DNA of 64,000 nucleotides. Source: Mesorhizobium australicum WSM2073 (lineage in GTDB: Bacteria; Pseudomonadota; Alphaproteobacteria; Rhizobiales; Rhizobiaceae). The translations under genes and the position numbers were made by a program. Under the pieces are notes generated by a model. The model did no database searches and was not told where the DNA came from. It saw nothing but the letters and a program-made list of their open reading frames with translations. Shown one piece after another: positions 28,021-38,714 of the stretch (position 1 is the first letter of the stretch; every line of letters starts with the position of its first letter). The stretch spans positions 1,364,001 through 1,428,000 of the forward strand of contig NC_019973.1 of NCBI RefSeq assembly GCF_000230995.2, read 5' to 3'.

Positions 28021-29787
28021 ATGACGACGATACTGCCCCGCAAGGACGTCGTGATCGTCGGCCTCGGCTGGACGGGGTCCATCCTTGCACATGAACTGAC
28101 CGATCAAGGCCTGGACGTGCTGGCCATCGAGCGTGGTCCCTGGCGCGACACGGCGACCGATTTCAACATCGGCTATGCGCAGGACGAGTTGCGCTACAGC
28201 GTGCGGCGCGACCTGTTCCTGCAGCCAGCCGTCGAAACCATGACGATGCGCAACGACCCTTCGCAGACGGCGCTGCCGATGCGCGATTTCGGCTCGTTCC
28301 TGCCCGGCAACGGCGTCGGCGGCGCAGGCGTCCATTGGAACGGCCACACCTGGCGGTTCTGGGACTCCGACTTCCAGATCAAGACCAACCTGACCAAGAA
28401 GTATGGCGCGGCGCGGATCGCCGATCTCCAGGTCGAGGACTGGGGCGTGACCGGCGCCGAGATGGAGCCGTATTACGACCAGTTCGAATATCTGGCGGGA
28501 ATCTCGGGCAAGGCCGGCAATATCAAGGGGCAGATACAGGAAGGTGGCAACCCGTTCGAGGATCCGAGGTCCCGGGATTACCCAAATCCGCCAATGGAGA
28601 TGACCTACGCGCCGACCCTGTTCGCCAATGCCGGCCGGTCCATGGGACTGCACCCGTTCCCGACACCGTCCGCCAACATGTCGCGGACCTATGTCAATCC
28701 GCTCGGCATCACCATGGGGCAGTGCACCTACTGCGGATTCTGCGAGCGGTTCGGCTGCGCCAACTACTCCAAATCCAGCGCCCAGACCACCATCCTTCCC
28801 GTGCTGATGAAGAAGGCCAATTTCGAGGTGCGGACCGACAGCGAGGTGCTGCATGTCGATCTCGCCGCCGGCGGCAAGTCCGCGCGAGGTGTCACTTACG
28901 TCGATACGTCGGGGCAGGAATTCTTCCAGCCGGCCGATCTCGTGCTTCTGTGCGCCTACGGCCTCCACAATGCCCGGCTGATGATGCTGTCGGGCATCGG
29001 CAAGATCTACGATCCCGCTACCGGCGAGGGCACCGTCGGGCGCAATTATTGCTACCAGACCAATGCCGGCGTGCAGGTGTTCTTCGACGACAAGAACTTC
29101 AACCCATTCATTGCCGCGGGCGCGCTCGGACAGACGATCGATGACTATAATGGCGACGCTTTCGACCATGGCGGCCTCGATTTCGTCGGCGGCGCGGGCA
29201 TCAACTGCATTCCCACCAATGGACGTCCGATCGGGACGAGGCCGACGCTGCCCGGCACGCCGAAGTGGGGTAGCGCCTGGAAGAAGGCGACCGTCGCGGG
29301 CTACAAAAGCACGCTCGGCTTCTCCTCGCAGGGCAGCAGCTACGCGACGCGCACCAACTACCTCGACCTCGATCCGACCTACAAGGATCGCTTCGGCCGG
29401 CCGCTCATGCGCATGACCTTCGATTTTCCCGACAATGATATCCGAATGTCGAATTATCTCTGCGACCGGATGGAGGAGATCGCGAAGACGCTTGGGGGCA
29501 AGCAGTACAATGTCGGCCGCCGCAAGAAGGGCTGGGACAGCGTCCCTTATCAAAGCACCCATAATACGGGCGGCGCCATCATGGGAACGGACCCTAGGAA
29601 GAGTGCGGTCAACAGCTTCCTGCAAAGCTGGGATGTGCCCAACGTCTTCGTCATCGGCGCCTCGGCCTTTCCGCAGAATGCCGGCAAGAATCCGACGGGA
29701 ACGGTCGGCGCGCTCGCCTACCGCGCCGCTGACGGCATCCGCAATCACTATTTGCGCAATCCCGGCGCCCCCTTGGTGCAGGCATGA
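28021..29787 (+). CDS. GMC-type FAD dehydrogenase large subunit
   Basis: The 588-residue protein has an FAD dinucleotide motif at the N-terminus (VVIVGLGWTGSILAHELTDQG, then ERG), GNGVGGAGVHWNGHTWRFW, a cysteine-containing YCGFCERFGC segment that could hold a cluster or disulphides, and the C-terminal STHNTGGAIMG with the GMC active-site His, followed by GASAFPQNAGKNPTGTVGALAYRAAD. It would oxidise a sugar acid or polyol (gluconate, 2-ketogluconate or sorbitol) in the periplasm. AAAAGGAG precedes the ATG; the next gene overlaps by ATGA. Confidence 0.9.
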   Translation: MTTILPRKDVVIVGLGWTGSILAHELTDQGLDVLAIERGPWRDTATDFNIGYAQDELRYSVRRDLFLQPAVETMTMRNDPSQTALPMRDFGSFLPGNGVGGAGVHWNGHTWRFWDSDFQIKTNLTKKYGAARIADLQVEDWGVTGAEMEPYYDQFEYLAGISGKAGNIKGQIQEGGNPFEDPRSRDYPNPPMEMTYAPTLFANAGRSMGLHPFPTPSANMSRTYVNPLGITMGQCTYCGFCERFGCANYSKSSAQTTILPVLMKKANFEVRTDSEVLHVDLAAGGKSARGVTYVDTSGQEFFQPADLVLLCAYGLHNARLMMLSGIGKIYDPATGEGTVGRNYCYQTNAGVQVFFDDKNFNPFIAAGALGQTIDDYNGDAFDHGGLDFVGGAGINCIPTNGRPIGTRPTLPGTPKWGSAWKKATVAGYKSTLGFSSQGSSYATRTNYLDLDPTYKDRFGRPLMRMTFDFPDNDIRMSNYLCDRMEEIAKTLGGKQYNVGRRKKGWDSVPYQSTHNTGGAIMGTDPRKSAVNSFLQSWDVPNVFVIGASAFPQNAGKNPTGTVGALAYRAADGIRNHYLRNPGAPLVQA

Positions 29788-30995
29788 GGACGCTCGCCGC
29801 CGCCGCTGGCGCCGCTATGCTGGCGATCACGCCGGCGCTCGCCGCCGACCAGGCCGACCAGATCATCCGTGGCCAATATCAGGCCGTGCTCGGCGATTGC
29901 GCCGGCTGTCATACCAGGCCGGGCGGCAAGCCGCTGGCCGGCGGCCTGCCGCTCGAAACGCCTTTCGGCGCACTGGTGCCGCCCAACATCACACCCGACC
30001 ACGAGACGGGCATCGGCAATTGGTCGGAGGCCGATTTCCGCAACATGATGAAGACCGGCGTCGGCCACAATGGCGTGCGGCTCTATCCCGCCATGCCTTA
30101 CCCCGCCTATACCAGGATGAACGAGCAGGACATTTCCGACCTGTGGGCCTACATGACCACGGTCGACCCGGTCTCGAACAAGGTCGAAGCCAACCAGCTG
30201 CCGTTCCCGCTGAACATCCGGCTGGCGATGTGGGGGTGGAACCTCCTCAACTTCAGCGAGGCAAGCTTCCAGGCCGACCCCTCCAAATCGGCGGAATGGA
30301 ACCGCGGCGCCTATATCGTCCAGGGCGCCGGGCACTGCGGCACCTGCCACACGCCCAAATCGTTCCTTGGAGCGGACCAAGACAGCGGCTTCCTGCAAGG
30401 CGCCTCGCTGCAAGGCTGGTTTGCCCCCGACATCACCAACAATGCCCAATCCGGCCTGGGCAAATGGTCGCAAGACGATGTGGTCGCCTACCTCAGGACC
30501 GGCGTCAACGCGCATTCGATCGCATCCGGTCCGATGGCCGAGGCGATCGAGAACTCGACCTCCAAAATGACGGATCCCGACCTCAAGGCCGTGGCCGTCT
30601 ATCTCAAGAGCCTGGGGCCGGACACCGGCAATGCGCAGGCGCCCAAGCCCGACGAGGCGCGGATGGTGGCGGGCGCGGCGATCTATCGTGACAATTGCTC
30701 GGCCTGCCATGGCGGCGATGGCGCCGGGGCCGGAGCGCTTTTCCCAGCGCTTGTCGGCAACTCGATCGTCGCGCAGGGCAATCCCGAGACCCTGGCCCGC
30801 GTCGTTCTCGCCGGAAGCCAGGCGGTGCACACGGCCGGTGCGCCGACGACGCCTTCGATGCCCTCGCTGGCATGGCGGCTGAAGGACCAGGAAATCGCCG
30901 ACGTGCTGACCTATGTGCGCGGCAGCTGGGGCAATTCCGCTCCGGCGGTCTCGTCGGACGATATCGCGGCGGTGCGCAAGGAATTGGTGCAGTAA
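29784..30995 (+). CDS. Tri-haem cytochrome c subunit of the GMC dehydrogenase
   Basis: The 403-residue protein has a signal peptide and three CXXCH haem sites: CAGCH (C39), CGTCH (C185) and CSACH (C305). Repeats such as GGLPLETPFGALVPPNITPDHETGIGNWSEADFRNMMKTG are typical of alcohol/gluconate dehydrogenase cytochrome subunits. It passes electrons from the flavin subunit to ubiquinone or an oxidase. It overlaps the flavin subunit gene by four bases, indicating coupling. Confidence 0.93.
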   Translation: MRTLAAAAGAAMLAITPALAADQADQIIRGQYQAVLGDCAGCHTRPGGKPLAGGLPLETPFGALVPPNITPDHETGIGNWSEADFRNMMKTGVGHNGVRLYPAMPYPAYTRMNEQDISDLWAYMTTVDPVSNKVEANQLPFPLNIRLAMWGWNLLNFSEASFQADPSKSAEWNRGAYIVQGAGHCGTCHTPKSFLGADQDSGFLQGASLQGWFAPDITNNAQSGLGKWSQDDVVAYLRTGVNAHSIASGPMAEAIENSTSKMTDPDLKAVAVYLKSLGPDTGNAQAPKPDEARMVAGAAIYRDNCSACHGGDGAGAGALFPALVGNSIVAQGNPETLARVVLAGSQAVHTAGAPTTPSMPSLAWRLKDQEIADVLTYVRGSWGNSAPAVSSDDIAAVRKELVQ

Positions 30996-31007
30996 TTTAG
31001 GCGCGCG

Positions 31008-31904
31008 TTAAACGCCGGATGCCATCTTGCGCCCGCTGTATTCCGCGAGCCCGATGCCGCCCAGAACGAGAACCAGCGCCAGCGCCTGATAGAGCTGGAA
31101 GGTCTCGCCGACGATCAGCACCGAAAGCAGCGTGCCGAAGATCGGCACCAGATTGATGAACAGGCCGGCGCGATTGGCGCCGATCAGTTCGTTGCCCCTG
31201 ATATAGGTTATCTGCGAGATGACCGAAGCGCCGATCGCCGTGTAGACGATGACCGCCCAGCCGCGGGCGTCGGGCACGATCACCTTGCTGGCGGCGGCTT
31301 CCCACAGGAAGAAGGGCAGTGAGGTGATGAGCGCGGCGAACGACATGGCCAGCATCAGGCTTTGCCAGCGCATCGCCGGCTTCAGCCGTAACCCGACCGA
31401 ATAGCTGCTGTAGAGAACGACCGCGACCAGCATGATGGCGTCGCCGAAATTGAGCTCCAGCGTCAGCAGCCGGCGCGGATCGCCATGGCAGGCGGTCAGG
31501 ATGACGCCGAAGACGGTCAGCACCACGCCGGCGATCTGCGCCCAGTTCACGCGCAGGCGGAAGAAAACGAAATTGGCTGTCATGATCAGGATCGGCATCG
31601 CCGCCTGTTCGATCGAGACATTGATCGCCGTGGTGTAGTTGAGGGCGGTGTAGAAGATGGTGTTGAACAGGGTGAAGCCGCTGGCGCCAAGCGCCGCCAG
31701 CACGAGCCAGTGCCGGCGCACGACGGGCCAATCCTCCTGGATCGTGCGCCAGCCGATCGGCAGCAGGATCGCCACGGCCAGCATCCAGCGCAGGAAGACC
31801 AGCGTCATCGGCGAGACGTGGCCGACCGCCAGCTTGCCGGCCACCGAATTGCCGCCCCACAGCAAGGTGGTGAGCAGCAGGAACATGTAGGCGTTTCGAT
31901 GCAT
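31008..31904 (-). CDS. EamA/DMT-family transporter
   Basis: The 298-residue inner-membrane protein has ten hydrophobic segments in two EamA halves: N-terminal LLTTLLWGGNSVAGKLAVGHVSPMTLVFLRW, and a second half with FLWEAAASKVIVPDARGWAVIVYTAIGASVISQ through FINLVPIFGTLLSVLIVGE. These carriers export amino acids or other metabolites; the substrate is not evident. It converges with the cytochrome gene, 12 bases apart. Confidence 0.88.
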   Translation of the reverse strand: MHRNAYMFLLLTTLLWGGNSVAGKLAVGHVSPMTLVFLRWMLAVAILLPIGWRTIQEDWPVVRRHWLVLAALGASGFTLFNTIFYTALNYTTAINVSIEQAAMPILIMTANFVFFRLRVNWAQIAGVVLTVFGVILTACHGDPRRLLTLELNFGDAIMLVAVVLYSSYSVGLRLKPAMRWQSLMLAMSFAALITSLPFFLWEAAASKVIVPDARGWAVIVYTAIGASVISQITYIRGNELIGANRAGLFINLVPIFGTLLSVLIVGETFQLYQALALVLVLGGIGLAEYSGRKMASGV

Positions 31905-32115
31905 CGCTGGCTTCCGGCCGCGGGATGGGCCGCGGTGTTTGCCGGCCTATTGCCCCGGTCAGCCCAAGTAAATGATGTCAAAGCCGAAAATTGTTGTGCC
32001 TCAGGGCATTTTCGGCGGCAAAGAAAGGTCGCACTCGCGAGGTCTTGACGCTATAGAGGCCTGTCGTTTCGAACCATATCCAAGCCGCGCGGCGGCGTCT
32101 CAAGGGAAAAGAAAC

Positions 32116-33414
<1,299 letters not shown>

Positions 33415-33491
33415 TTTCTGAAGCCTTTCCGGGCATCGCGGCTGATTTGCGGGGGCCGGCGCGGAGGCAAAAAATACAGGTCGACTGAAGC

Positions 33492-35255
33492 ATGGCAGAT
33501 TTCGTTGCTGTTCTGAAAAACGCGTTCGAGAAGCACGGCGACGAGACGCCCGAGAAGCGTACGCGCATCTATAACAGCGTGCGCGCCATGCTGGCCAAGA
33601 AGCTGGCGGAATATTCGCCGCCGCTGGCTTCCGAGGCCATAGACAAACAGAAACGCGCGCTGGACGACGCCATTGCCGGCGTCGAGCGGGACTATGTCAA
33701 GAGTGTGCCCGAGCCGGATCCGCTCGCGGAACTGGAACACATCTTTTCCTCCATCGACCGCAACAAGAACCAGTCGAACCACGTCAAGCAGCCGGCCAAG
33801 GCGGAGGCTGCCGCAATTCCTGCTCCGTCTCCGTATCGGCCCGCCCCGGCCACGGTCAGGCCGGAGCCGTACAAGCCGGCACAGCCGGCGGCGAACCCCG
33901 AACCCTACCGGCCCGCTCCAGCCGCCAAGGTCGAGCCTGGCTGGCAAAGGCCGGCGCCGGTGCAGCCCGCTCCGGACTTTTCCGAGAAGACCTTGCCGGG
34001 GATGGACGCGGATCGGGACGACGACCAGGACGACGTCTTTGCCGATGACGAAGCGCCTGCCGCCACCGACACTTTCGAGCGTTTGCGGCCGGCCGAACGC
34101 AAGCGCAGCTATGGCGGGCTGATCGCCGCCGTCGTCGCACTGCTGGTCGTTGCCGGCGGCGGCTACGGCATCTGGCTGAACAAGGATGCCTTCGGCAAGA
34201 TGCTGGGCCTGGAGAGCAGCAAGGTTGTTGCCAAAACCGAGCCGGTGAAAACGACGCCGGCCAAGCCGGCGACCGATGCCGCGGCCACGCCGCCGGCGCC
34301 CGCGACCGGCGCGGAAGGCACGAAGTTCACGCAGCGGCTGACGCCTGAAGGCGGCGAGACCGACCCCGGCCCAGCCGGCGGGCAAAGCGGCGTAGGCGAG
34401 GGCGAATCCGTCGCCGCGCTGACGACACCGCCAACGGCAACGAATGCGCCGGCCACGGCAGCGCCGGCGGTTCCCGCGCCGGCTGCCAATACGCCGGCTG
34501 CCAATACGCCTGCTGCCGGTACGCCCGCGGCAGGCGCGCCAGCCGCGACCACGCCCGCGGCGGGCACCCCGCCCGCGACACCGCCCACCAACGGAACCGT
34601 GCCCGCGGCCCCGGCCGATGCCGCCGCCACGCCGCCGCCCGCACCGGCAGCCGCAACGCCGCCGGCGGCACCGGCTCCGGCCGTGGCGCCAACCTCGGTT
34701 CCGGTCGGCCAGAAGGCGATCTTCTATGAGGAGCGCACCAGCACCGCGCAGGGTTCAGCCGAGCCCGGCAGCATCGTCTGGTCGCTGGTGCAGGAATCGC
34801 CCGGCGGCGACCTGCCGCCAGAGCCTGCGATCCGTGCCGAGGCGACCATTCCCGGCAAGGACATCCAGTTGCGCATGACCATCCGTCGCAACACCGACCA
34901 GACCCTGCCGGCCAGCCATATCATCGAGATGATCTTCCTGACCCCAGACGGGTTCGAGGGCGGCGGCGTCGACAATATATTGCGCGTTGCCATGAAGAGT
35001 TCGGAACAGGACGCCGGCAGCCCGCTGATCGGCATCCCGGCCAAGATCGCCGACGGCTTCTTCCTCGTCGCGCTCAACGACACCAAGGCCGACGAAGACG
35101 CCAACATGACCCTGTTGCGCGGCCAGGACTGGATCGACGTGCCGGTCGTCTACAAGACCGGACGGCGGGCACTGCTGACCATGGAAAAGGGCATTCCCGG
35201 CGAGAAGGTGTTCGACGAGGCGATCAAGGCCTGGCAGGCCAAGACGGCGGGCTGA
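33492..35255 (+). CDS. Proline/alanine-rich single-pass membrane protein, unknown function
   Basis: The 587-residue protein has no family I can name. Residues 1-85 are helical and charged (MADFVAVLKNAFEKHGDETPEKRTRIYNSVRAMLAKKLAEY). Residues about 100-200 are a Pro/Glu-rich cytoplasmic stretch. One membrane helix lies near residues 207-228 (LIAAVVALLVVAGGGYGIWL). Then comes a low-complexity Pro/Ala/Thr region with short tandem AANTP/AAGTP units, and a folded C-terminal domain of about 190 residues (QKAIFYEERTSTAQGSAEPGSIVWSLV...). The layout suggests a sensor or wall-spanning anchor. It lies downstream of purA by 77 bases. Confidence 0.8.
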   Translation: MADFVAVLKNAFEKHGDETPEKRTRIYNSVRAMLAKKLAEYSPPLASEAIDKQKRALDDAIAGVERDYVKSVPEPDPLAELEHIFSSIDRNKNQSNHVKQPAKAEAAAIPAPSPYRPAPATVRPEPYKPAQPAANPEPYRPAPAAKVEPGWQRPAPVQPAPDFSEKTLPGMDADRDDDQDDVFADDEAPAATDTFERLRPAERKRSYGGLIAAVVALLVVAGGGYGIWLNKDAFGKMLGLESSKVVAKTEPVKTTPAKPATDAAATPPAPATGAEGTKFTQRLTPEGGETDPGPAGGQSGVGEGESVAALTTPPTATNAPATAAPAVPAPAANTPAANTPAAGTPAAGAPAATTPAAGTPPATPPTNGTVPAAPADAAATPPPAPAAATPPAAPAPAVAPTSVPVGQKAIFYEERTSTAQGSAEPGSIVWSLVQESPGGDLPPEPAIRAEATIPGKDIQLRMTIRRNTDQTLPASHIIEMIFLTPDGFEGGGVDNILRVAMKSSEQDAGSPLIGIPAKIADGFFLVALNDTKADEDANMTLLRGQDWIDVPVVYKTGRRALLTMEKGIPGEKVFDEAIKAWQAKTAG

Positions 35256-35295
35256 GACGGCGGGTTGAGACGGGCGGCGTGACGGTCGCCTCCGT

Positions 35296-35595
35296 TCAGA
35301 ATCCTTGGAACAGCATGTCGAGCGCGGCAACGATGTCATCGTGATGCTTCGCCAGGTTCAGCCGACTTTCAACCAATTCGCTTGCGGGAACGGTGGCGAT
35401 CAGGTGTGTCGCCATGACCAGCTTCCGTCCATTGATCTCGAAGATCGGATGAAGCTTTCGCATTGGCGGCGGCACCGTTGCGACCGGCAGAAGCGGAACG
35501 ACAACCCGCGTCTTGAAATTGTCGAGCAGGTCGGATTGGACGTCGAGCAAATAGTTGTCTTCAACGCGACCGGCGAAGACATCATAGCGGGGCAT
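35296..35595 (-). CDS. ccdB: CcdB-family toxin
   Basis: The 99-residue protein begins MPRYDVFAGRVEDNYLLDVQSDLLDNFKTRVVVPLLPV, the typical CcdB N-terminus, and continues LHPIFEINGRKLVMATHLIATVPASEL. CcdB poisons DNA gyrase. Its ATG shares one base with the antitoxin stop codon (TGATG), so translation is coupled. The C-terminal end (HHDDIVAALDMLFQGF) differs from the WGI ending of F-plasmid CcdB, so gyrase targeting is not assured. Confidence 0.9.
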   Translation of the reverse strand: MPRYDVFAGRVEDNYLLDVQSDLLDNFKTRVVVPLLPVATVPPPMRKLHPIFEINGRKLVMATHLIATVPASELVESRLNLAKHHDDIVAALDMLFQGF

Positions 35596-35837
35596 CAGAA
35601 CTGCCGATACTCTTCCAACGGGATGCCGTTCTTGTCGATGTAGTCGTTCCACGCATCCATCGTGGTACGGTTCTCAAGCTTCCACAGCCGCCCCTTTTCA
35701 GCTGCCACCGCCTCCGCGATGCCGGCTTCCGCAGCGCGCGAGACATTCACGTCAAGCCCCTTGGCTTCCCGCATGAGGTTCGAGTCGATCGACAGATTTG
35801 CTGGCTGACGGATCGCATTCAAGGCAATCTTACGCAT
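35595..35837 (-). CDS. ccdA: CcdA-family antitoxin
   Basis: This is an 80-residue antitoxin. The N-terminal ribbon-helix-helix part (ANLSIDSNLMREAKGLDVNVSRAAEAGIAEAV) binds DNA. The C-terminal ENRTTMDAWNDYIDKNGIPLEEYRQF is the toxin-binding tail, matching the conserved W..Y...G.PL..YR.F of F-plasmid CcdA. It precedes ccdB with a one-base overlap. A 21-bp palindromic operator lies just upstream. Confidence 0.92.
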   Translation of the reverse strand: MRKIALNAIRQPANLSIDSNLMREAKGLDVNVSRAAEAGIAEAVAAEKGRLWKLENRTTMDAWNDYIDKNGIPLEEYRQF

Positions 35838-35852
35838 AATGGCCTCCGCAAC

Positions 35853-35873
35853 ATGCGCATAATGTATGCGCAT
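35853..35873 (-). promoter_or_regulatory. ccdAB operator palindrome
   Basis: Perfect 9-bp arms ATGCGCATA and TATGCGCAT around ATG, 15 bases upstream of ccdA. This is the likely CcdA/CcdB autoregulatory site and overlaps the promoter. Confidence 0.72.
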
Positions 35874-35988
35874 TCCGATGTGGAGGCAATGCTCAGGCGC
35901 AGCAAGGAGCGCCCCACTATGGCTCCGGGCGCTCGTCGCTTCAGTCGACAAATCGTTGTCAATCGATCGGCCTACGGCCGACCGCTCT

Positions 35989-37809
35989 TCACCCTTCCAT
36001 CTCCTCGCGCAGCATCTCCAGTTCCAGCCATTCTTCCTCGAGCGCGGCCAGCGTCGCACGCTCCTTGTCGAGGGCGGCGATCGTCTTCTGGAACGAGGCC
36101 GGGTCGCGTTCGTAATAGGCCGGGTCGGCGATGTTGTTCTCCAGCCGCGAGATCGACGCGGTCACTGCCTCGATCTTCTTGGGCAGGGACTCCAGCGCGA
36201 ACTTCTGCTTGAACGACAATTTCTTCGCCGGCCCTTTTGGCGCCGCCGGATCGCTCTTGCCCGGTGCCGGCGCATCGCCGGCTTCCGCCTTGGCGCGCGC
36301 CTTGCGGTCGTCAAGCCTGGTGCCGCCGCGCTGCGCCAGCATGTCGGAATAGCCGCCGGCATATTCGACCCAGCGGCCGCCGCCGTCCGGCGCGATGATG
36401 CTGGTGACTGTGCGGTCGAGGAAATCGCGGTCGTGGCTGACCAGGATGACGGTGCCGGCAAAACCGGCGACCAGTTCCTGCAGCAGTTCCAGCGTCTCCA
36501 TGTCGAGATCATTGGTCGGCTCATCGAGAACCAGGAGGTTTGCTGGCCGTGCCAGCACGCGCGCCAGGATCAGCCGCGCCCGTTCGCCGCCGGACAGCTC
36601 GCGCACCGGCGTGCGGGCCTGTTCCGGCTTGAACAGGAAATCCTTCATATAGGACACGACATGGCGCTGCTCGCCATTGATGACGAGGTTCTCGCCGCGC
36701 CCGTCGGTCAGATATTGCGCCAGCGTCTCTTGCGGGTCGACCGCCTCGCGCTTCTGGTCGAGCGTGGCGATCTCCAGATTGGTGCCAAGCCGTATCGAAC
36801 CCGCGTCCGGCGCCAATTCGCCGGTCAGCATCTTCAGAAGTGTCGTCTTGCCGGCGCCGTTCGGCCCGACAAGGCCGACGCGGTCGCCGCGCTGGATGCG
36901 GGTCGAGAACCCCTTGACGACGGTGAGGTCGCCAAAGCTCTTCTCGATGTTCTTGGCCTCGATCACCAGCTTGCCGGATTCGGCGGCGTCGCTTGCCACC
37001 ATTATCGCGGTGCCTTCGGCGCCGCGATGGCCGCGAAAACGCTGGCGCATGGTCTGCAACTCGCCTAGGCGCCGCATGTTGCGCTTGCGCCGCGCCGTCA
37101 CCCCGTAGCGCAGCCAGTGCTCCTCGCGCACGATCTGGCGGCCGAGCTTGTGCTGTTCGCGCTCTTCCTCTTCCAGCACCAGGTCGCGCCATTCCTCGAA
37201 ATGGCCAAAGCCCTTGTCCAGCCTGCGCGTCTGGCCGCGATCGAGCCAGACTGTGGCGCGCGACACGCGCTCGAGGAAGCGGCGGTCATGCGAGATGACG
37301 ATGAGCGCCGAGGAGGTCCGGACGAGCTCTTCTTCCAGCCATTCGATGACAGATAAATCAAGATGGTTAGTCGGCTCATCAAGAAGCAGGATGTCGGGCT
37401 CCGGCGCCATGACGCGGGCAAGCGCGGCGCGCCTGGCCTCTCCGCCGGACAGGTCGCCAGGCCGTTCTTCGCCCGACAGGCCGAGATGCTCCATCAGATA
37501 GCTGGCGCGGTAGGGATCGTCGGCGGGCCCGAGCCCGGCCTCCACATAGGCGCGCACGGTTGCAAAGCCGTCCATGTCGGGCATTTGCGGCAGATAACGC
37601 ACCGTCGCCGAAGGCTGGCGGAACACCTCGCCGTCCTGTGGTTCGATCAGGCCGGCGGCGATCTTGAGCAGCGTCGACTTGCCGGACCCGTTGCGGCCGA
37701 CCAGCGCGATCTTGTCGCCGGCCGAAGCGGTCAAGGCGGCGCCGTCGAGCAGCGGCGCGCCGCCGAAGGTCAGTCTTATCCCGTCGAGATTGAGAAGAGG
37801 CGGGGCCAT
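35989..37809 (-). CDS. ABC-F family ATPase, Uup-like
   Basis: A 606-residue protein with two ABC cassettes and no membrane segments. Walker A motifs are [13 protein letters not shown] and VGPNGAGKTTLLK, signature motifs LSGGEARRAALARV and LSGGERARLILARV, and Walker B motifs LLLDEPTNHLDL and LVLDEPTNDLDM. A linker and a lysine-rich C-terminal coiled coil (KKLSFKQKFALESLPKKIEAVTASISRLE) match Uup-type ABC-F proteins. These act on ribosomes or branched DNA. It starts one base after the thiamine pyrophosphokinase stop. Confidence 0.92.
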   Translation of the reverse strand: MAPPLLNLDGIRLTFGGAPLLDGAALTASAGDKIALVGRNGSGKSTLLKIAAGLIEPQDGEVFRQPSATVRYLPQMPDMDGFATVRAYVEAGLGPADDPYRASYLMEHLGLSGEERPGDLSGGEARRAALARVMAPEPDILLLDEPTNHLDLSVIEWLEEELVRTSSALIVISHDRRFLERVSRATVWLDRGQTRRLDKGFGHFEEWRDLVLEEEEREQHKLGRQIVREEHWLRYGVTARRKRNMRRLGELQTMRQRFRGHRGAEGTAIMVASDAAESGKLVIEAKNIEKSFGDLTVVKGFSTRIQRGDRVGLVGPNGAGKTTLLKMLTGELAPDAGSIRLGTNLEIATLDQKREAVDPQETLAQYLTDGRGENLVINGEQRHVVSYMKDFLFKPEQARTPVRELSGGERARLILARVLARPANLLVLDEPTNDLDMETLELLQELVAGFAGTVILVSHDRDFLDRTVTSIIAPDGGGRWVEYAGGYSDMLAQRGGTRLDDRKARAKAEAGDAPAPGKSDPAAPKGPAKKLSFKQKFALESLPKKIEAVTASISRLENNIADPAYYERDPASFQKTIAALDKERATLAALEEEWLELEMLREEMEG

Positions 37810-37810
37810 G

Positions 37811-38470
37811 TCAGCTTTCGGGCAATGGATAGGGATGGGCGAGCAGCAGCGCGCGGCCATGGCCGAGCGCGATGTCGAGGCGGCCCCCGGTCTTGCCGAA
37901 CTTGACCTCGTTGGAAATGGTCAGCGACGAACCGAACGCCACCTCGACCTTGTCGAGCGGCCATTTGGCGCCGGTGACGGTCAGGCCGGAGAGTTCGGAG
38001 AAGCCGAGAATCGAGAACAGCGTGCCGTCGGCATAATCGAAGCCGGCCCTGCCGGGCAGCAAGGGAACACCTTCCTGGGCGCCGCTGGTCAGAAACACAT
38101 CCATTCCGGCTTCGGCCAGCCGCAGGCCAAGCGCCAGATGCAGGAAGGCGTGGTCGGCGCGCTTGCCGCCGAAGGCGCCCGCCAGCACAAGGCGGGTCGC
38201 CCCGCGCTCCAGTGCGGCCGCGATCGCCAGTTCTCCGTCGGTCTTGTCCTTTTCCGCCGGGAAGGTTTGCCGCGGCACGGCGGCGAGGTCGGCGGGCAGA
38301 TCAGCCGGGACCGAGTCGAAATCACCCACCCACAGTTCCGGCACGAGGCCCAGCATCTGCGCATGGCCGATGCCGGCGTCGGCAGCGATGACGCGCGAGC
38401 CTTCGACCTGGCGGTCGAGCCGAGGCGTGCGGATGAGGTCGCCGCCAAGCAGGATGGTGAATGTGCTCAT
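37811..38470 (-). CDS. thiN: Thiamine pyrophosphokinase
   Basis: The 219-residue enzyme makes thiamine diphosphate from thiamine and ATP. Diagnostic motifs are [24 protein letters not shown] (D50) and [18 protein letters not shown], then [14 protein letters not shown] and the C-terminal [13 protein letters not shown]...SLTISNEV. It lies divergent from the thiamine transporter operon, so uptake and activation genes share one intergenic region. Confidence 0.93.
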   Translation of the reverse strand: MSTFTILLGGDLIRTPRLDRQVEGSRVIAADAGIGHAQMLGLVPELWVGDFDSVPADLPADLAAVPRQTFPAEKDKTDGELAIAAALERGATRLVLAGAFGGKRADHAFLHLALGLRLAEAGMDVFLTSGAQEGVPLLPGRAGFDYADGTLFSILGFSELSGLTVTGAKWPLDKVEVAFGSSLTISNEVKFGKTGGRLDIALGHGRALLLAHPYPLPES

Positions 38471-38553
38471 ATCCCGTCGCCTTACCAGCCCGGCACGGGA
38501 AACGGAAGGCGGCAAAGTCCCACTTGCGCGGGTCATCGGCCCGGCCTATGTGT

Positions 38554-38666
38554 CGAAACGCTCTAACGGGGTGCCGGACGCGAATTTCGCGGGCCGGCTG
38601 AGAGGCAGTCTCGCCAACCCGCTGAACCTGATCCGGTTTGTACCGGCGGAGGGATTAGACGTTTCG
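38554..38666 (+). promoter_or_regulatory. TPP riboswitch (THI element)
   Basis: The region contains the conserved core ACGGGGTGC, CTGAGAGG, ACCCGCTGAACCTGATCCGG and GGCGGAGGGATTAGA in the correct order. It is closed by a P1 extension CGAAACG (38554-38560) with CGTTTCG (38660-38666). It lies in the thiB leader, with the ribosome site GAAGGAG about 35 bases downstream, consistent with repression of thiBPQ by thiamine diphosphate. Confidence 0.97.
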
Positions 38667-38714
38667 GACACTCCGACGCCTCAATTCCTTTCAACGCAAA
38701 CGAAGGAGGCGCCG

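Noticed and set aside
34480..34570. Possible CRISPR-like or minisatellite array
   Set aside because: The short repeats encode an in-frame Ala/Pro/Thr linker of a membrane protein; no spacer structure.
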